Origin: Gnetum montanum
Taxonomy: Eukaryota > Streptophyta > Gnetopsida > Gnetales > Gnetaceae
Direction: 5' to 3'
Assembly: GCA_015680685.1 (NCBI GenBank)
Contig: MNCI01017954.1
Coordinates: 186,958-250,957, forward strand
Length of the DNA: 64,000 nucleotides
The translations under genes were made by a program, and so were the position numbers. Below, piece after piece: positions 1 through 13,000 of this stretch. The number at the start of each line of letters is the position of its first letter. Positions within the stretch are counted from its first letter, which is position 1. The notes beneath the pieces are model-generated. The model saw nothing but the letters and a program-made list of their open reading frames with translations. It did not search any database and was not told the origin of the DNA.

Positions 1-905
1 TTTTCTCAGACTCCATGAAACTATTGCCAAGTTCTAAGATGCCAGTGTATATGCTCTTCCCCTCTTTCTTTTATTCGCTGTTGCAGAACCAATACCAGCG
101 GTGAACAGTAACAGCTATTGCGCCTTTATTTTCAAGGTACTGCTTCTCTATCTGCCTGCGGAAATGTTTGCGTGCTATCGTCTGTTTTAGTTTTGGAAGA
201 ATAACTGAATATCTGAATCCCTGTTTCCCTGTATTGTTGTTTTGTTTCTGAAAATTTCTATCAGCGCTTCCAACTCTCCTGTTACAGGGGAGGTAAATCA
301 ATTAGGTTGACACGAGTAGCACTGTACACTTCAGAACTATGTTTTTTACTTGCAACATGCAAAGGTTAAAATATTTACTGGACTTAGCAGATAAAGAGTG
401 CTTCATAGAACTAACCCGGAGATTGGTTGTACTGGGGCTTTTAGGTTGCGGGCAAAAAGCATAGTTCCCAATACATAGGACGAATATAATGCACAGGAAC
501 ATGCCATTCAATTTAAAGTTCTATTTAGTTTGAAAGTGTCGCTTCTTAAGGGCTTCTTTAGACTTTGCCTAAGCAAAAGATTATAGTACCATATCTGTAT
601 GCAATATTGCAATGATATCAGGAAAGGAAATAAAATAAATGGGGCTAAAGTTTTTTTATCCACCAAGGAAGCTTTGTGCTTTACAGTGTTTAAAAAAGGC
701 AAAATGATATTAGTTTAACTTTGAAGGACATGCGAGTTCTATGAATAAATGGCATCAGGAACAATATAATCGTTAATTTTTGGTCTATCCCTAACCAAAA
801 GTTATATGCTTGATTCTACATTACTGTTGTTTATTTATTATTATCTACTTTTAACTTACGGTAATGTTATTAGTTGGATGTGCTGGTACTAGGAAGCGCA
901 TATTG
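1..905. other. Upstream region / possible 5' UTR of THG1
   Basis: No convincing coding region or repeat is visible here. An acceptor-like TAG lies at 890-892, 13 bases before the THG1 ATG. This allows an upstream non-coding exon and a 5' UTR intron, but the first exon and promoter cannot be placed from sequence alone. The THG1 frame stays open upstream only to a stop at 852-854. Confidence 0.4.
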
Positions 906-1009
906 ATGGCAAATAGCAAGTTTGAGTATGTCAAGTCATTTGAGTCAGAAAATTATCTACTTCCTGCAACCTGGATTGTGTTAAGAATTGATGGCTGCCA
1001 TTTTCACAA
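906..1009 (+). CDS. THG1: THG1 exon 1 (residues 1-34)
   Basis: Encodes the N-terminal Thg1 signature [10 protein letters not shown] and the RIDG motif with the first metal ligand (Asp29), ending in HFH. The donor is GTAAGC at 1010. The last two bases (aa) are completed by the first base of exon 2 to give Lys35. Confidence 0.93.
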
Positions 1010-4000
1010 GTAAGCATATTGGTTTACTAAGTCTTATTTATTGCACTTAAAATGCTATAGAAGGTTTTATGCAAACTAGTTTAAATTGCTTGTATCTTTG
1101 ATTATGCTATGCACTGGTTCATTTATTATTTATTATCCCTTATTTTCCTGTTTGGGCGGTACTTGGATGAGTTCTCATGCATTTTTTGACACTAGCTTAT
1201 ATAAAAAATTAAATAAGCATTAGTTATCCCAATTTTTCTTTGGTGTATTGAGTTTCTAAAGTTACATGTTTAAGTTCTTAAATGTGCATTTTGTTCAGCT
1301 TTAACTGATGGCTCTTGTTTTCTGCTGGCTGTTATTATATTTGCACATGTAATTCTGAATATTACCTTGTTATGCACTTGGAAGGATTCTAAATAATTAC
1401 ATCAAATTCCTTTCTATATCTCTATTTTTTTTTAAATTGAAACACATGATCCTTTAACAGATCAAAAGAAGACCTTAATTACAAAATTCAGTTGCATTCA
1501 AATTGCCAGCATGTGCATATTTCATTAAAAATGTTCTTGCAGTGCATGCATGCCATTTAGATGTAGTTTGTTGGGAAGGCTTGCTAGTTACATTCTGCAG
1601 GTCACATGCGCAAATCCTTAATAGGTCCTTAATATTCAATATAGTTATATTCTTAAAGTTGAACATGGAACTTTTGCATACCAGGAGAATGTTCAGATGG
1701 AGTGCCTTGAGAGATGTAGTCATAGAGTGATGGAGGAGGTTTTCGATCCATATCTAGCAGTGGTTGTACCTGGCTGCTGTTTGCTCTCCCCAAAATGCAA
1801 GAGTTGATGTGTACAGAGGGAATTGTCCTTCCTATCGCTAATTGGCACTGCCAGAAAGCCTGTTGACTGGTTATGAGAGAATCATAGTTCATGAAATCAC
1901 AATGCATAGAGACATGACTTTAAGAGCTCCAAGATTGAAGAAACCAAGCATGTTGGCCCACATACGTGGTGATTCATAAGTTCTTGAAGCTGCTGGAGCA
2001 CAATCCAGCATCATATTTCTAGCGTGGCAAGAGATTGACTGCTACCTTTTCCATTGTTCACATCCCTGAAATCCTAGCACAACTAAATGTCAGAATGGAA
2101 AATATTTTATTTTTAGGTGTAACTGTACAACATGTTATGATTCTTACTATAGTTTCTCTTTAGCCCACAAGTTTCCACTCTACTGCATATTATTCAATAT
2201 GATATATTGCACTGTAGATGCTGCATCCTTGGGATTCTGTCATATCAAAGCCATCAAAGACCATGGCCACATCCAGAGAACCCCTTCCCAGCTAATTATG
2301 ATTAACCCGCCATATCATGCAGAGCCTTCATATCATAATTTGCATGACCAAATTTCTCCATGCTAAAGTTAAATATAAACACCATTTTCCATTGTAAATT
2401 TTCTTGGGCATATCCAGACATAGCACAATATCAGTTCTCAACCTAGAATAACTACTAGGCTTGATGAACTGAATCCAAAATCTCAAATAAGGTGTTGGAA
2501 TCAGATTTTTAACAATGCATCTCTTCATTGTCTTTAGGTTCCTCACTTTAACAAGTACGATAAAGAAGGGTACCTTTCTAGCTATTTACTATCCTTTGAA
2601 AACTATAGTTTATTATTTTCTGAGCATTGGCATACCATATTGTGGTATTTACCAAATCATTGTCAGGAAATCCTTCAAGTGTTACTATTCATTTGACTTC
2701 TGCAAAGCAAGTTCTGAACAATTCTGTCTAAGATTTTACATCTTGGTGAATATTGACATTGAATGAACGCAGGATTCTCAAAATCTAAAATTATTTGTAA
2801 ATGAATTAATCAACTATCCAACATGCTGGTTTATCTACTAAAAATCAGCTGGTAGCACATGCTGATATGCTTACATTATGATGAGGCACATACAAAACAT
2901 AGCCAGTGTATGTAAGGAGATAAAAAATCTGTTTCTATTTTTTGGAAGGACCTGTCAAACACGTTCAATATGGAAGTACATAGAAATACACCCAGAACAG
3001 GCGTGTGTTGGCTGTGCAGAAAACAGAACCTTTGAAAATCATTACAACTTTTCAATTTAGGTAGCTGTTAAAAATAAATATAACAGTAAAATAATGATAA
3101 TAATAAAATAAACAACAAATGGATAATAACCTAGGAGAAAAACCATGAAAAGCCTATTTAAATACTAGTTTCTACCCTGGCCATGAAATCTGCTTTTTTA
3201 TGTGTTACTTTCTTCAGTAATGGTTCCTTTGTCACTTTAGAATTTATTAACACAACTCTAGCTGTAATTTTAAATGTAAATATTCTAGATTTGTAAGTCT
3301 TGACTTGTGTGGGTTCCTTTAGCAAATGTCTTCTGTCCCATTAGAATAATTAGAGACTATCATAGTGCTTTAGGGCCATATCCCATTTCATGGATACTGC
3401 ATTTGATGGAATGCATTAGCAGACAGTAAATTTTCAATTCATGGCCCCAGCAGATGCTTAAAGAATGAGCATGCATATACATTTGACTGTTTGACCGCAG
3501 AATCTGAGTGTGCATAAAGGTGCCTTGTCTGGACATGGTATCAAAAAAATTTGTGTGCACAGACTATTTACTGTTAATTTTAAGTTGAGAAAACTGTAGT
3601 AGCGATTGGTGTTCACGGATGTATAGTCATTACTTCTAATTTTAACGTTAGACAACTAGAGAGAATTTTGGCTGGTATACATTGTTGGAAATTTTTATGC
3701 ACCCTTGTGCTGTGCAGCCAAGAGATGTGTAAGCACGGTGAGCACCCCATTCCTGCGTATGAATGTATGTTTTTAATGCTTAAGAAAATTCCAGCACATC
3801 ATGTGCGACTCCCCTTAGTTATAGTCATATTCACAAACTTCGTGCAGCTATCATCTTCATATTTTCTATAATTTCCAAAATTTCCATAGTTTTGAATCTC
3901 AAAGTTTTAGTAGAGTATTAAATCCTTGCCACAAAGATTAGATCTTGTTTATGTGACTGAAATAGGGTAGAATTCTAATTTATATCACATGTTGGATCAC

Positions 4001-7000
4001 AACTGATTGATGATAAACCATAAGTATGACATCCTGTTCTCGGATGCCAAGGATTAATGACGATTCTCCACTGATGACTCAAATAATGCACTTAAAAAGG
4101 AAATGGGGTTGTCTTCTTGTGACATGTAGAACTCCTAGAGGCAATCCAACATTGCAACCATGGTTAGGCCATAAGGCAGAAGGAGTGATCAATCTCTTCT
4201 AGTCCCACTTCGTCCGGCTCTCATTACTTGCCATTGATGGCTCCACAACTCCATCATGACATGACCGTTAAGTTCCTAATCTTAAATGTCATAGGTCAAA
4301 CCTCCAAAGGGTATTGCGAATTATTACAACTCATAATGAGGTACCCCTTCATTTGAAGGTTAATTACATAGTTTACATGTCATAATACAATTCCACTCTG
4401 TAATTAAGAATGGGACATTAAAATCTACCTCCTTCAAGAATCTTGCTCAATCTTTGGCTCTTCTTTGATGTTCAATTGCTCTCCATTTGTATTCTCTGTT
4501 TGCTCTTCATCCTTGATTCCATGATTATTATCATCTACATAATATATATATTTGAGAAAAGTTCGGGTCATTGTATTATCAAGGAAATATTACAACTAGT
4601 TTATATACATCAAACCCCAATGGGGTGACAACCCTTCATCCCTCCCTCTCCAAAGCCCAAAAATGGGGGTAGAAAACCTCTAGTAGCCAAACAGGGGATA
4701 ACCCCTACAAAAAAAATGGGGGTTAAAATCCTCCAAACTCCTTGGATACTCCCTATTTAGTGAACTCCCCACCCCTTAACATCCCCCAAGAACTCAAAGT
4801 GTCAAGTCAAAAAATGATTCCTGATACCAACAACTAACCAACCCATGCCCAACGGAAAATAGACCATGTGACAATGGAACAAAAACAATGGCCAAGTGAC
4901 CCACACTCTATAAATGAACAAGAAGGCACATGCAAGCGTAGATAACCCTCTCTTGATAGTGAACAATGTCAAGAGCTGCATGGTGTCTCTTTGAGTCCAT
5001 GGTCTTGAAGGCTTCCTCCTTCCTTGTGCATTCCTCTGCATTGCCCTCCCCATTCGGGTGTAGCTTGTGTTCCTTGCACCAAATATATCTGCGTAATGCG
5101 CACCACGCCATATTGTGCCCTATGTCCATGATGACATATGGGCACCTCCCCTGCCATAGCTAGGACTTGGCACTTTGCTCATGGGCATGGTCAAGTTGTT
5201 GCATTTGGGCAGCCTCCTCTTCCTCTTGCGCCCTATGCTTTTGCTCCTCTATTCCTTGCATTTCTTGGGTCCTCGCTTCCTCTTGGAGTTGAGCCCTAAG
5301 GCTTTCCTGCAGCTCTACCTCTAGGGTGTTCCTAGTTGCAACCTCAGCTAGGTCTTGTTGTCACCTCTTCTCCTTGGCCACTTCAATGTGCTAGCGCTTA
5401 GTTGCTTCCAACTGCTATTGAAATTCTTCCTCTTGAGCCACCCACTCTCTCCCAGAGAGCCCTCTCATCCTCCTGCGCTTGATTTGCCACTTCCTTAGCA
5501 GCCTCAGCTAGCATTGCATCTAGCTAGGGTTACCTTGGAACCTTGGTTTCCCTCGACCATGCCCCCCAACCTATCTCTAGCATTGTCCCTTGATCCCATG
5601 TGCCCCCCCGCCCCCCCAACAACTCAACCCCTATGGGGGAGGGGCATGCACCTCTTGNTGAAACACCACAAAAATCTTCTAAGTGTTGTACCAGCGTACA
5701 CGCCCAGCGTACACGCCCAGCGTTCACGCCCCACGTACACGCCCAGCGTTCACGCCCAGCGTACACGCCCAGCGTACAGCAGGGACGCTCGACGACAGGA
5801 TTTTCAAGGGCAACATAAAGGTTACGTCAGAGAGCAAGGATTGAAGCANATCTTGGGAATTGGCCCCAAAAAGAACTCCTCCATGTCTTGAAGTCCACGT
5901 CCCTTGGCGGACATAACTTCTCACTTCGCTTGCACCCCCAACATCGCGACAATTGACTCCTCTGTCCCTAGAACATAGTAAGGTCTTCCACCTAGTTGGT
6001 GAAAAATGCGTCATCTTCCAAATTCGGCTCATGTTGGAGCAAGGGTAGCTGGTCCACCCACCCAACCCATGTCACAAGACTCTAGAGCACTATGTTGTCC
6101 TAGTACCCATCGCAGGGTAGCTCAAAAGTTGGAGTCACCCCATAGTAGCTTGCGTCTCTTTTCACAATCTAACCTCCTTAGCCACAATCTATGCTAGTGG
6201 TGGTAATGGTTTCAGCCAAAAGATGTGGTGGTTTCTGGCCTTCCAAAGGGTCTACAAGATCGCCATCGCTTTGGAGTTGCCATCTAATTTTAAATCTTGC
6301 TAGAGATTTGTTGCTTTGAGAACACTACCAGTTAATGCCCTCCCCACCTGAGTAAGAAAATGGCACGTCCAATGGTCAACTCGTTTCTATAGCTGTTGTA
6401 ATAGGCTAGTCCAAGTTTGCCACTGATGCTAATCATACAACGACAATCCAAGGTAAGAATCTCCAGTAGACCTAGGCACTACCCCCAATTGCTGCATAAT
6501 CAACCTCTTAACCCTGGCCTTTGTGTTTAGCAAATGAATAGCAGATTTACCCTTGTTGATTTCTAGACCAATCTCCCCAACCATTCTCTATAGTGCTCTG
6601 TTGACTGCCATAGCCTGTGGAACTACCGCCCTAGAAAACAATATGGTGTCATCTGCATAGTGTTCAACTAGGCACCTAACATTGGCGATTTCTAGCCGTC
6701 TCACCTCCTCTAGCTCATAGTATGTTTGCATGGTGTCCATAACCAAGATAAAGAGGTAAGGTGACAATAGATCCCCTTGTCTCAATCCCCTACCAGGGGA
6801 GGAAAACACCCACAGCTTCCCCTCCAAATCCAAGGAGAAGGCCCTTGATGACTAAATATGAATGCACAAATTAACAAAGTCCGGATGGAAACCCTTCCTT
6901 AACATGATCTCCCTTAGTGAATCCTAAGAGACAGTGTCATAGGCTTTGGAAATGTCAAGCTTAAGGCACATACCAGGATACTTTGTAACCCTTAGGGAAT

Positions 7001-10000
7001 GTATTACCTCATGCACCAACAGAATTTGATCCTAGATGTAATATCCCTTGATAAAACCAGCCTGCTATGGCCCCACCAAGTGTGGCATAAGAGGTCCAAA
7101 TTTGGTCACTAGCATCTTTGTGAAAAGACGAAAAAGGGTGTTGCACATCCCTATAGGCCGAAATTGCGATGGATCCATCGGGTTAGCAAATTCCGGAATA
7201 AGCACAATGCGGGAACAATTGATTTCCTTGTGAATTTGCTGCCACCTTAGCATTGCGTTGAAGGTGTCTAGGATATTTGCCCCTAGAATATCAATGAAAG
7301 CCTTGAAAAATTCCAGCAGCCAGCCATCAAGCCTCGATGCTCTACCTAGCTTCATAGACCCTAGAGCCTCTTCCAATTCTATTCTAGAGAATGGTACTAA
7401 AAGGTGGTGGTTGTTCTTCACATTTAAGATAGAATCAATGGAAATTGAGAGGGGGTTCATTTGCTTTCTTCTCCAAATGCTAGACCAATATTCCAGTAGG
7501 GTCTAGGCAATCTGCTGACACCCATTCACCTCCTAGCCCTGAAAAGTTAGGTTGTGAATTTTTTGGACAGGTTTGCCGAGTTGGTAGTTGCAAAGAAAAA
7601 ATGCATGTTTTGGTGTCCTGCTTTCAGCCAATGCACTTGACCCCATTGCCTCCAATAGGCCTCTTCCTCCATATCCCAGGCATGAAGCTCACCCAGGACC
7701 GCACACTTGGCCTCGCCTAGATCCTTACCTAACTCCTGCTTTGATTGGATTTGTGAAAGCTGGTAGAGCAAACTTCCTTTGGTGAACCTAAAAGAAAATT
7801 TATCCTCCACACGTAGGGCCCTCAAAGCTCTCTTGAGCTGACTCAACCCTTGCTTAAGAAAGTCCTGGGGTTCCACTCTCTACGAGTAAGAGCCCCAAAT
7901 GCCTTCCACCAATGAATGCAGCCATGGATTGTTGAGCCAATAGCATTTAAAACAGAATGGAGTAGACCTCCCTTGATCGATCTCCCCCACACAGCACAAG
8001 ATGAAACAATGGTTGGACACCATACGTTCTTTCCCATTCACCTCCACCCCCAAGCCATGAGAATATGGGAACTACTCCAAACCCTATCTATCCTTGCCAT
8101 AATTTGATTGTTGCCCTTCTGTCGGTCACTCCACATGTATTGGCATCCTTTGATGTCCATGTCAACTAGATCATCTATGGCTAGCAATTGCAAGAGCTCT
8201 TGGAGGATCCTGTGCCCCACCGTTTGACTACTTCCACCTGTATAGTTGTTGGTTGAAGTCCCTCACAAGAACCCATTCCCGCCTATCCTGAACCAGGGAA
8301 GCAATCTTGTTTAACTCCTACATTTGCTCTTCCCAACGTTGAGCCCCGTAGAAATTTGTGGGCTAGATTCCAACATCCTTGAAAAGAATTGTAATGCTCT
8401 AGGTGGAGCTATCAGCAATTTTGAAAGGCTAGCACGAAAGAGAAGCCAAACCCTTGCCCTCCCTTGATAGTTTATGACTTGCGTCTAGCAACCTGACCAT
8501 CTAAGACAATGGTCTTCTTGCTGCTAGAGTTTTGTCTCCTACAAGTAGACAAGATCACATTTCTCCCTACGCACAATTTCTCTAAGGGTATTTTGTTTGT
8601 AGGAGTTACCTTGCCCCTTGCAATTCCATAAGAGGATTCTCATGTCCTACTTGCAATACGTTTCTTGTAAACCTCATTGAGGGTGGTTTGAACCCCTAGG
8701 TCAATCTCCAATTGTGTCTTCTTGGTACGGGACATAGGGCCCAGTGGTTAGCCAACCTTGCTCAAATATGATGAGATTGGAAAAGCCCTTTCATCTTCGG
8801 CTTACCCCTTGGTAATCTTTGACATGGGTAGCAACAAACCACCCCTCACCACTAAAACCCAACTTCCAAGGAGCAGCAGCTCCTCCCTTAGCGCATGGTC
8901 TTGAACCTCCAGGGATTAGGGACCACTTTTTATGGGCGATCTTGATGACCTCAGCGGAGTTTTCTTGGAGATCCCTTGTGAAATTGACACCTGGGCCCCC
9001 GCCCTCAAGGAAACAGCCCCCTACGCAAACCCCCAAGGAAAAACCCCCTTTTTCGGGTCACAACTGTTCATCCATCCCCAATCTTTTTGGGGCCAAGTGC
9101 CTTTCGAACCACCCTGCAGTCTATGGTCAAATGGCATGCCTTGCAACAAGTCCCACAATGCTAAGTCACCATGGACTTCTTTGCCACTAGTGGTTTTGTA
9201 ACCACATTCTCACATTTGAAAATCACTTTTTCCTTGCCCAAGGACAGGTCAAGGATAACCTCCTTTATCAGGTCCTTTGGAGACAATGACCTCTAGACGT
9301 AGAATCGAGCGAAGCCCATCTGCTTCATGGACCCAATGAACCGATCAAAAACTCCCCAGAAAACCTAGCTAGGGTTCTAAGAAAATCCATCGTCCAAAGT
9401 TCCCATGGAATCTTGGAAGCTTGAATCCACATGGGAGCCCTCAAAAAAAGGTTTGGGTCACAATGGGCTCCCAACCTCCAATGTGTCAGAGCCAGTCCCC
9501 GCACCTCAAAGAACTAGGGACCTCTTGTTAGGACTTTGTCTTTATCCATAGTAGACTAGAAAATAAAGAGAAGAAGATCCTCGGGGAGGTTGTGCATCTC
9601 CACGGGGCAAAACCTCCAATGCACCACCACTTGCTTCTTGACCAAATGCAACTTAGGGCTAGCACTCGTGGACACAGATTTCTTGATAAGGCTTAGCTCA
9701 ACTATCCTCAAACCCTTGCTAGGAGGATCCTTCACGTGCAATTGCATTGAGCCCTCATTGCACATGCATGCCTTGATACCCCCATCCCCAAGGCACCAGG
9801 GAGCCCCGCTCCTAGAGCCACCCCTCGGCAATCTTGTTCCTTTGCCTCCAGTGTCTATGCCCAGACCTCTAGCAGCCCATGCCCAACCCGTCTGCTGGCC
9901 TAGTTGGTGATTGGAATCTTGCTGCCTTGTTGCCTCTATCCTTCCATGTGTTGTCCACACTTCCACCATGCCCTGCGTTGCTGCCCATTGCTCTCCACTT

Positions 10001-13000
10001 CACCATCTTGCATGTTTATTTTAAAACCATCTAAAATTATATATTTTAGTTCCTACATACTTATTTAATTTGACAATTAACTTTATTAATTGCCATGGTG
10101 TTCAAAAAGATGAGGATAAGAGTTTATGAAGAACTCCATGTTTTCCCAAGTCTCTTGGTCACAATTAGACCATTGAACACATACTTTTGTAATGGTTTTA
10201 TGTTAAAATTTCTTCGTTCTTCAATCTTTGATGGCTATGGGTTTAACTACAAAACTCACGTTTGATTTTAAGGGTAGTTTGTTCCGATCCAGCACATAAG
10301 GAACATTAGTTTTATGGAACTTCTTCAATAAGTTGACATGGAAGACAGTGGATTTTGAAGTTTACTTGGAGGTTCAATTAGTACGCTACCTCACCAATTT
10401 GTTTCAAAATTTCAGAGGGGCCATAGTATTGAGGGGCCAATTTGGAGTATTTTCCTAATTTTAGGGAACTTCTTATTAGCTTGACCCTTAACAACACTTG
10501 ATCACCTATATGGAATTCTTTCTTAAAGCAATATTTGTCAATGTATCCTTTGTAGTTATCTTGGGCTGCTTGCAAGTTTTGTTTTACTTTTGTGATGATG
10601 TTTTTCATAATCTTTAATTCCCTTTCTTTCCATTTTGCTCTCAAGGTAGGATTGGCCTAAGTTAATGGCGTTCAATAGTTTCATCCATATACAACTTCAA
10701 ATGGAATTCTATAGATTGATCCTTAATAATTGTTGTTGTAGGCAAATTCTGCCAAATTTGAATAGTTTTCCCAAGTCTTGGGTCTACTCTCGACATAGGT
10801 TCTTAAAATGTCTTCCAAATTCCTATTAACTTGTTCAGTTTGGCCATCAGTTTTGGGGTGGTATGCCATGCTAAACTTTAATTAAGTACCAAGCTCTTGA
10901 ACAAGTGTTGTCAAAATTCCGAAATAAACTTTGGAACTTAGTAAGATGTGATCAATTTGGGGCATCCATGTAAATGGAACACTTCTCGTATGAATTTCTA
11001 GGCTACTTCATCTGCAGTATTGGTAGATTATAAGGGTATGAAGTGAGCCATTTTTTGATATTCGATCCACAACCATCAAGATTGAGTCATTTTCCTTTTT
11101 AGTCAATGGCAATCCTACAATAAAGTCCATAGTCACATCTTCCCATTTCCATGTTGGGACTTCTCATGGTTGAAGTAGGCCACTAGGTTTGCTTTGTTTG
11201 TTGACATGTTGGGACTTCTCATGTTGGCTTTGATTTGTTGACATGTTGGGCAAGTTTTGATATATGTGGATATGTCATTCTTCATTTTTGGTCAAAAATA
11301 AAACTTAACGCAACATCACATAAATTTTAATGTACCTAGGGTACCTTGCGTACGGAACTTTATGTGCTTCACTAAATAACTTGTGCCTCCAAACTCTTTT
11401 TAGAATACATACTCTTTCACCCTTTATCAACATTTTTTGTGGGGAAAGATAATTGAATTTAGATGTTATGTTGGCCAAAATCCGTTTGAAATAGGGGTCA
11501 TCTTTTATCTAGTCTTTAATTTCTTCTTCCATAGGGGTTGTAACGACGCCAATCATTAGGTTGTATATTCGACTCCAATCATTAGGTTGTATATTCGACT
11601 GAAGACATTGGCTACTACACTATCTTCTAGGAATATATCGTACTTTGCAAGCAATTCCACCCACCTATGTTGTCTTGTATTTAAAATTGGTTGTCTTTGT
11701 AGGTATTCTAGACTTTTGTGATTAGTTTTTAAAACAAATCTTTTTTTACAAAGATAATGTCTCCAAACTTTTAAAGCAGGGACAATAACAAAAAAAGGAT
11801 AATCACTTAGAGCCATAGTGCTCATCCTTTTAAGCAGGTCCTGGAAGGGTTAGTACATAAGCGAAAGCCTAATCTCTTTGGGTGGCTGTGCCTAGGCTTG
11901 AACCCAGGTTTTTGACTTGAGAAATGAGCATGGACAATAACTATTATTTGGAAATCATGAGTTGAATAATTTACTTCGGCTCTTCGTAATTTACGAGATT
12001 TAAAACATACCACCTTATCTTCTTGTAAAAGAACTGCACTGATTTCTACTTTGTAGGCAGCTGTAAATACTTTGAATGTTAGATCTACATCTGGAATCCT
12101 CAAGATAGGGCTGTCATTAAGAGCATCTTTAACCTTATAAATGCTTCCTTGTACTTTTTCATCAAAGTTAAACACACATTTCTTTTGCAAAAGGTCAGTC
12201 AAAGCTGCTACCAAAGTAGGGTAATCTTTTATAAAACAAAGATAAAATTCAGTGAGATCTAGAGAACTATGAATTGTTGTAGCATCATTGGGTATTGGCC
12301 ATTCTCTACTTGCACTTACTTTGGACGGGTCTTTTTGTAACCGTTGTTTTGATACAATATGGTTGAGATATACTTCTTCTTTGAAGAATTTGCACATACG
12401 CAATTTAGCTTTTAATTGAATTTGTTTTAAAATCTCCATGGTAGTTTTAAATTGATCGATGTGTTCCTCTCTTATCTTTGAATAGACTAATATATCATCC
12501 ATAAATATAATAACAAATTTGTCCAAGTATTCTCTAAAATGTTATTCATAAGGACCATAAATGTTGTTGGTGCATTAGTTGGTCCGAATGGCATTACTGT
12601 GAATTGATATAATTTGTATCTTATTGTAAATGCAGTTTCTTCAATATCTTTTTTGTTGATTCTTATTTGGTGGTAGCCAGATTTTAAATTAATTTTTGAA
12701 AAGTAGCATGCTCTTGTAAGCTGGTTGAATAGATCATTGATTCTAGGTAAGGGAATCATTACATTGTTTAACACCTTATAATCAATATGTAACTTTAACA
12801 TACTATCCTTGTTCTTAACAAATAAGACTGGTGCACCCCAAGGTGAAACACTAGGACATATCTTACTTTCTTTGAACAATTGATCTAATTTAACTTTAAT
12901 TCTCTTAGTTCAGAAGTGGAAAACTTGTAAAGAGCTTTCAATATGAGTTCTGTCCCTGGAAAGATATCAATGGCATGTTCTACGGTTTGCTTGGGTGGTA

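Larger units (their letters stand above)
4548..10015 (-). mobile_element. LINE A, L1-type non-LTR retrotransposon, decayed
   Basis: Read on the minus strand: ORF1 remnant (about 10.0-8.7 kb), ORF2 from 8643 (endonuclease then reverse transcriptase), an E/Q/R-rich coiled coil (about 5.5-5.2 kb) and a 3' UTR to about 4548. The 3' end resembles the other LINE copies here (ATAATACAA, then TTTTCTCAAA). The zinc-binding region seen in LINE B after the reverse transcriptase is not visible and may be deleted. Many in-frame stops are TAG where CAG or CGG is expected. It lies antisense within THG1 intron 1. Exact ends and a target duplication could not be set. Confidence 0.85.

Noticed and set aside
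5692-5779. CRISPR-like short repeats
   Set aside because: Units of 13 bp are contiguous with no spacers, in a plant genome. It is a minisatellite.
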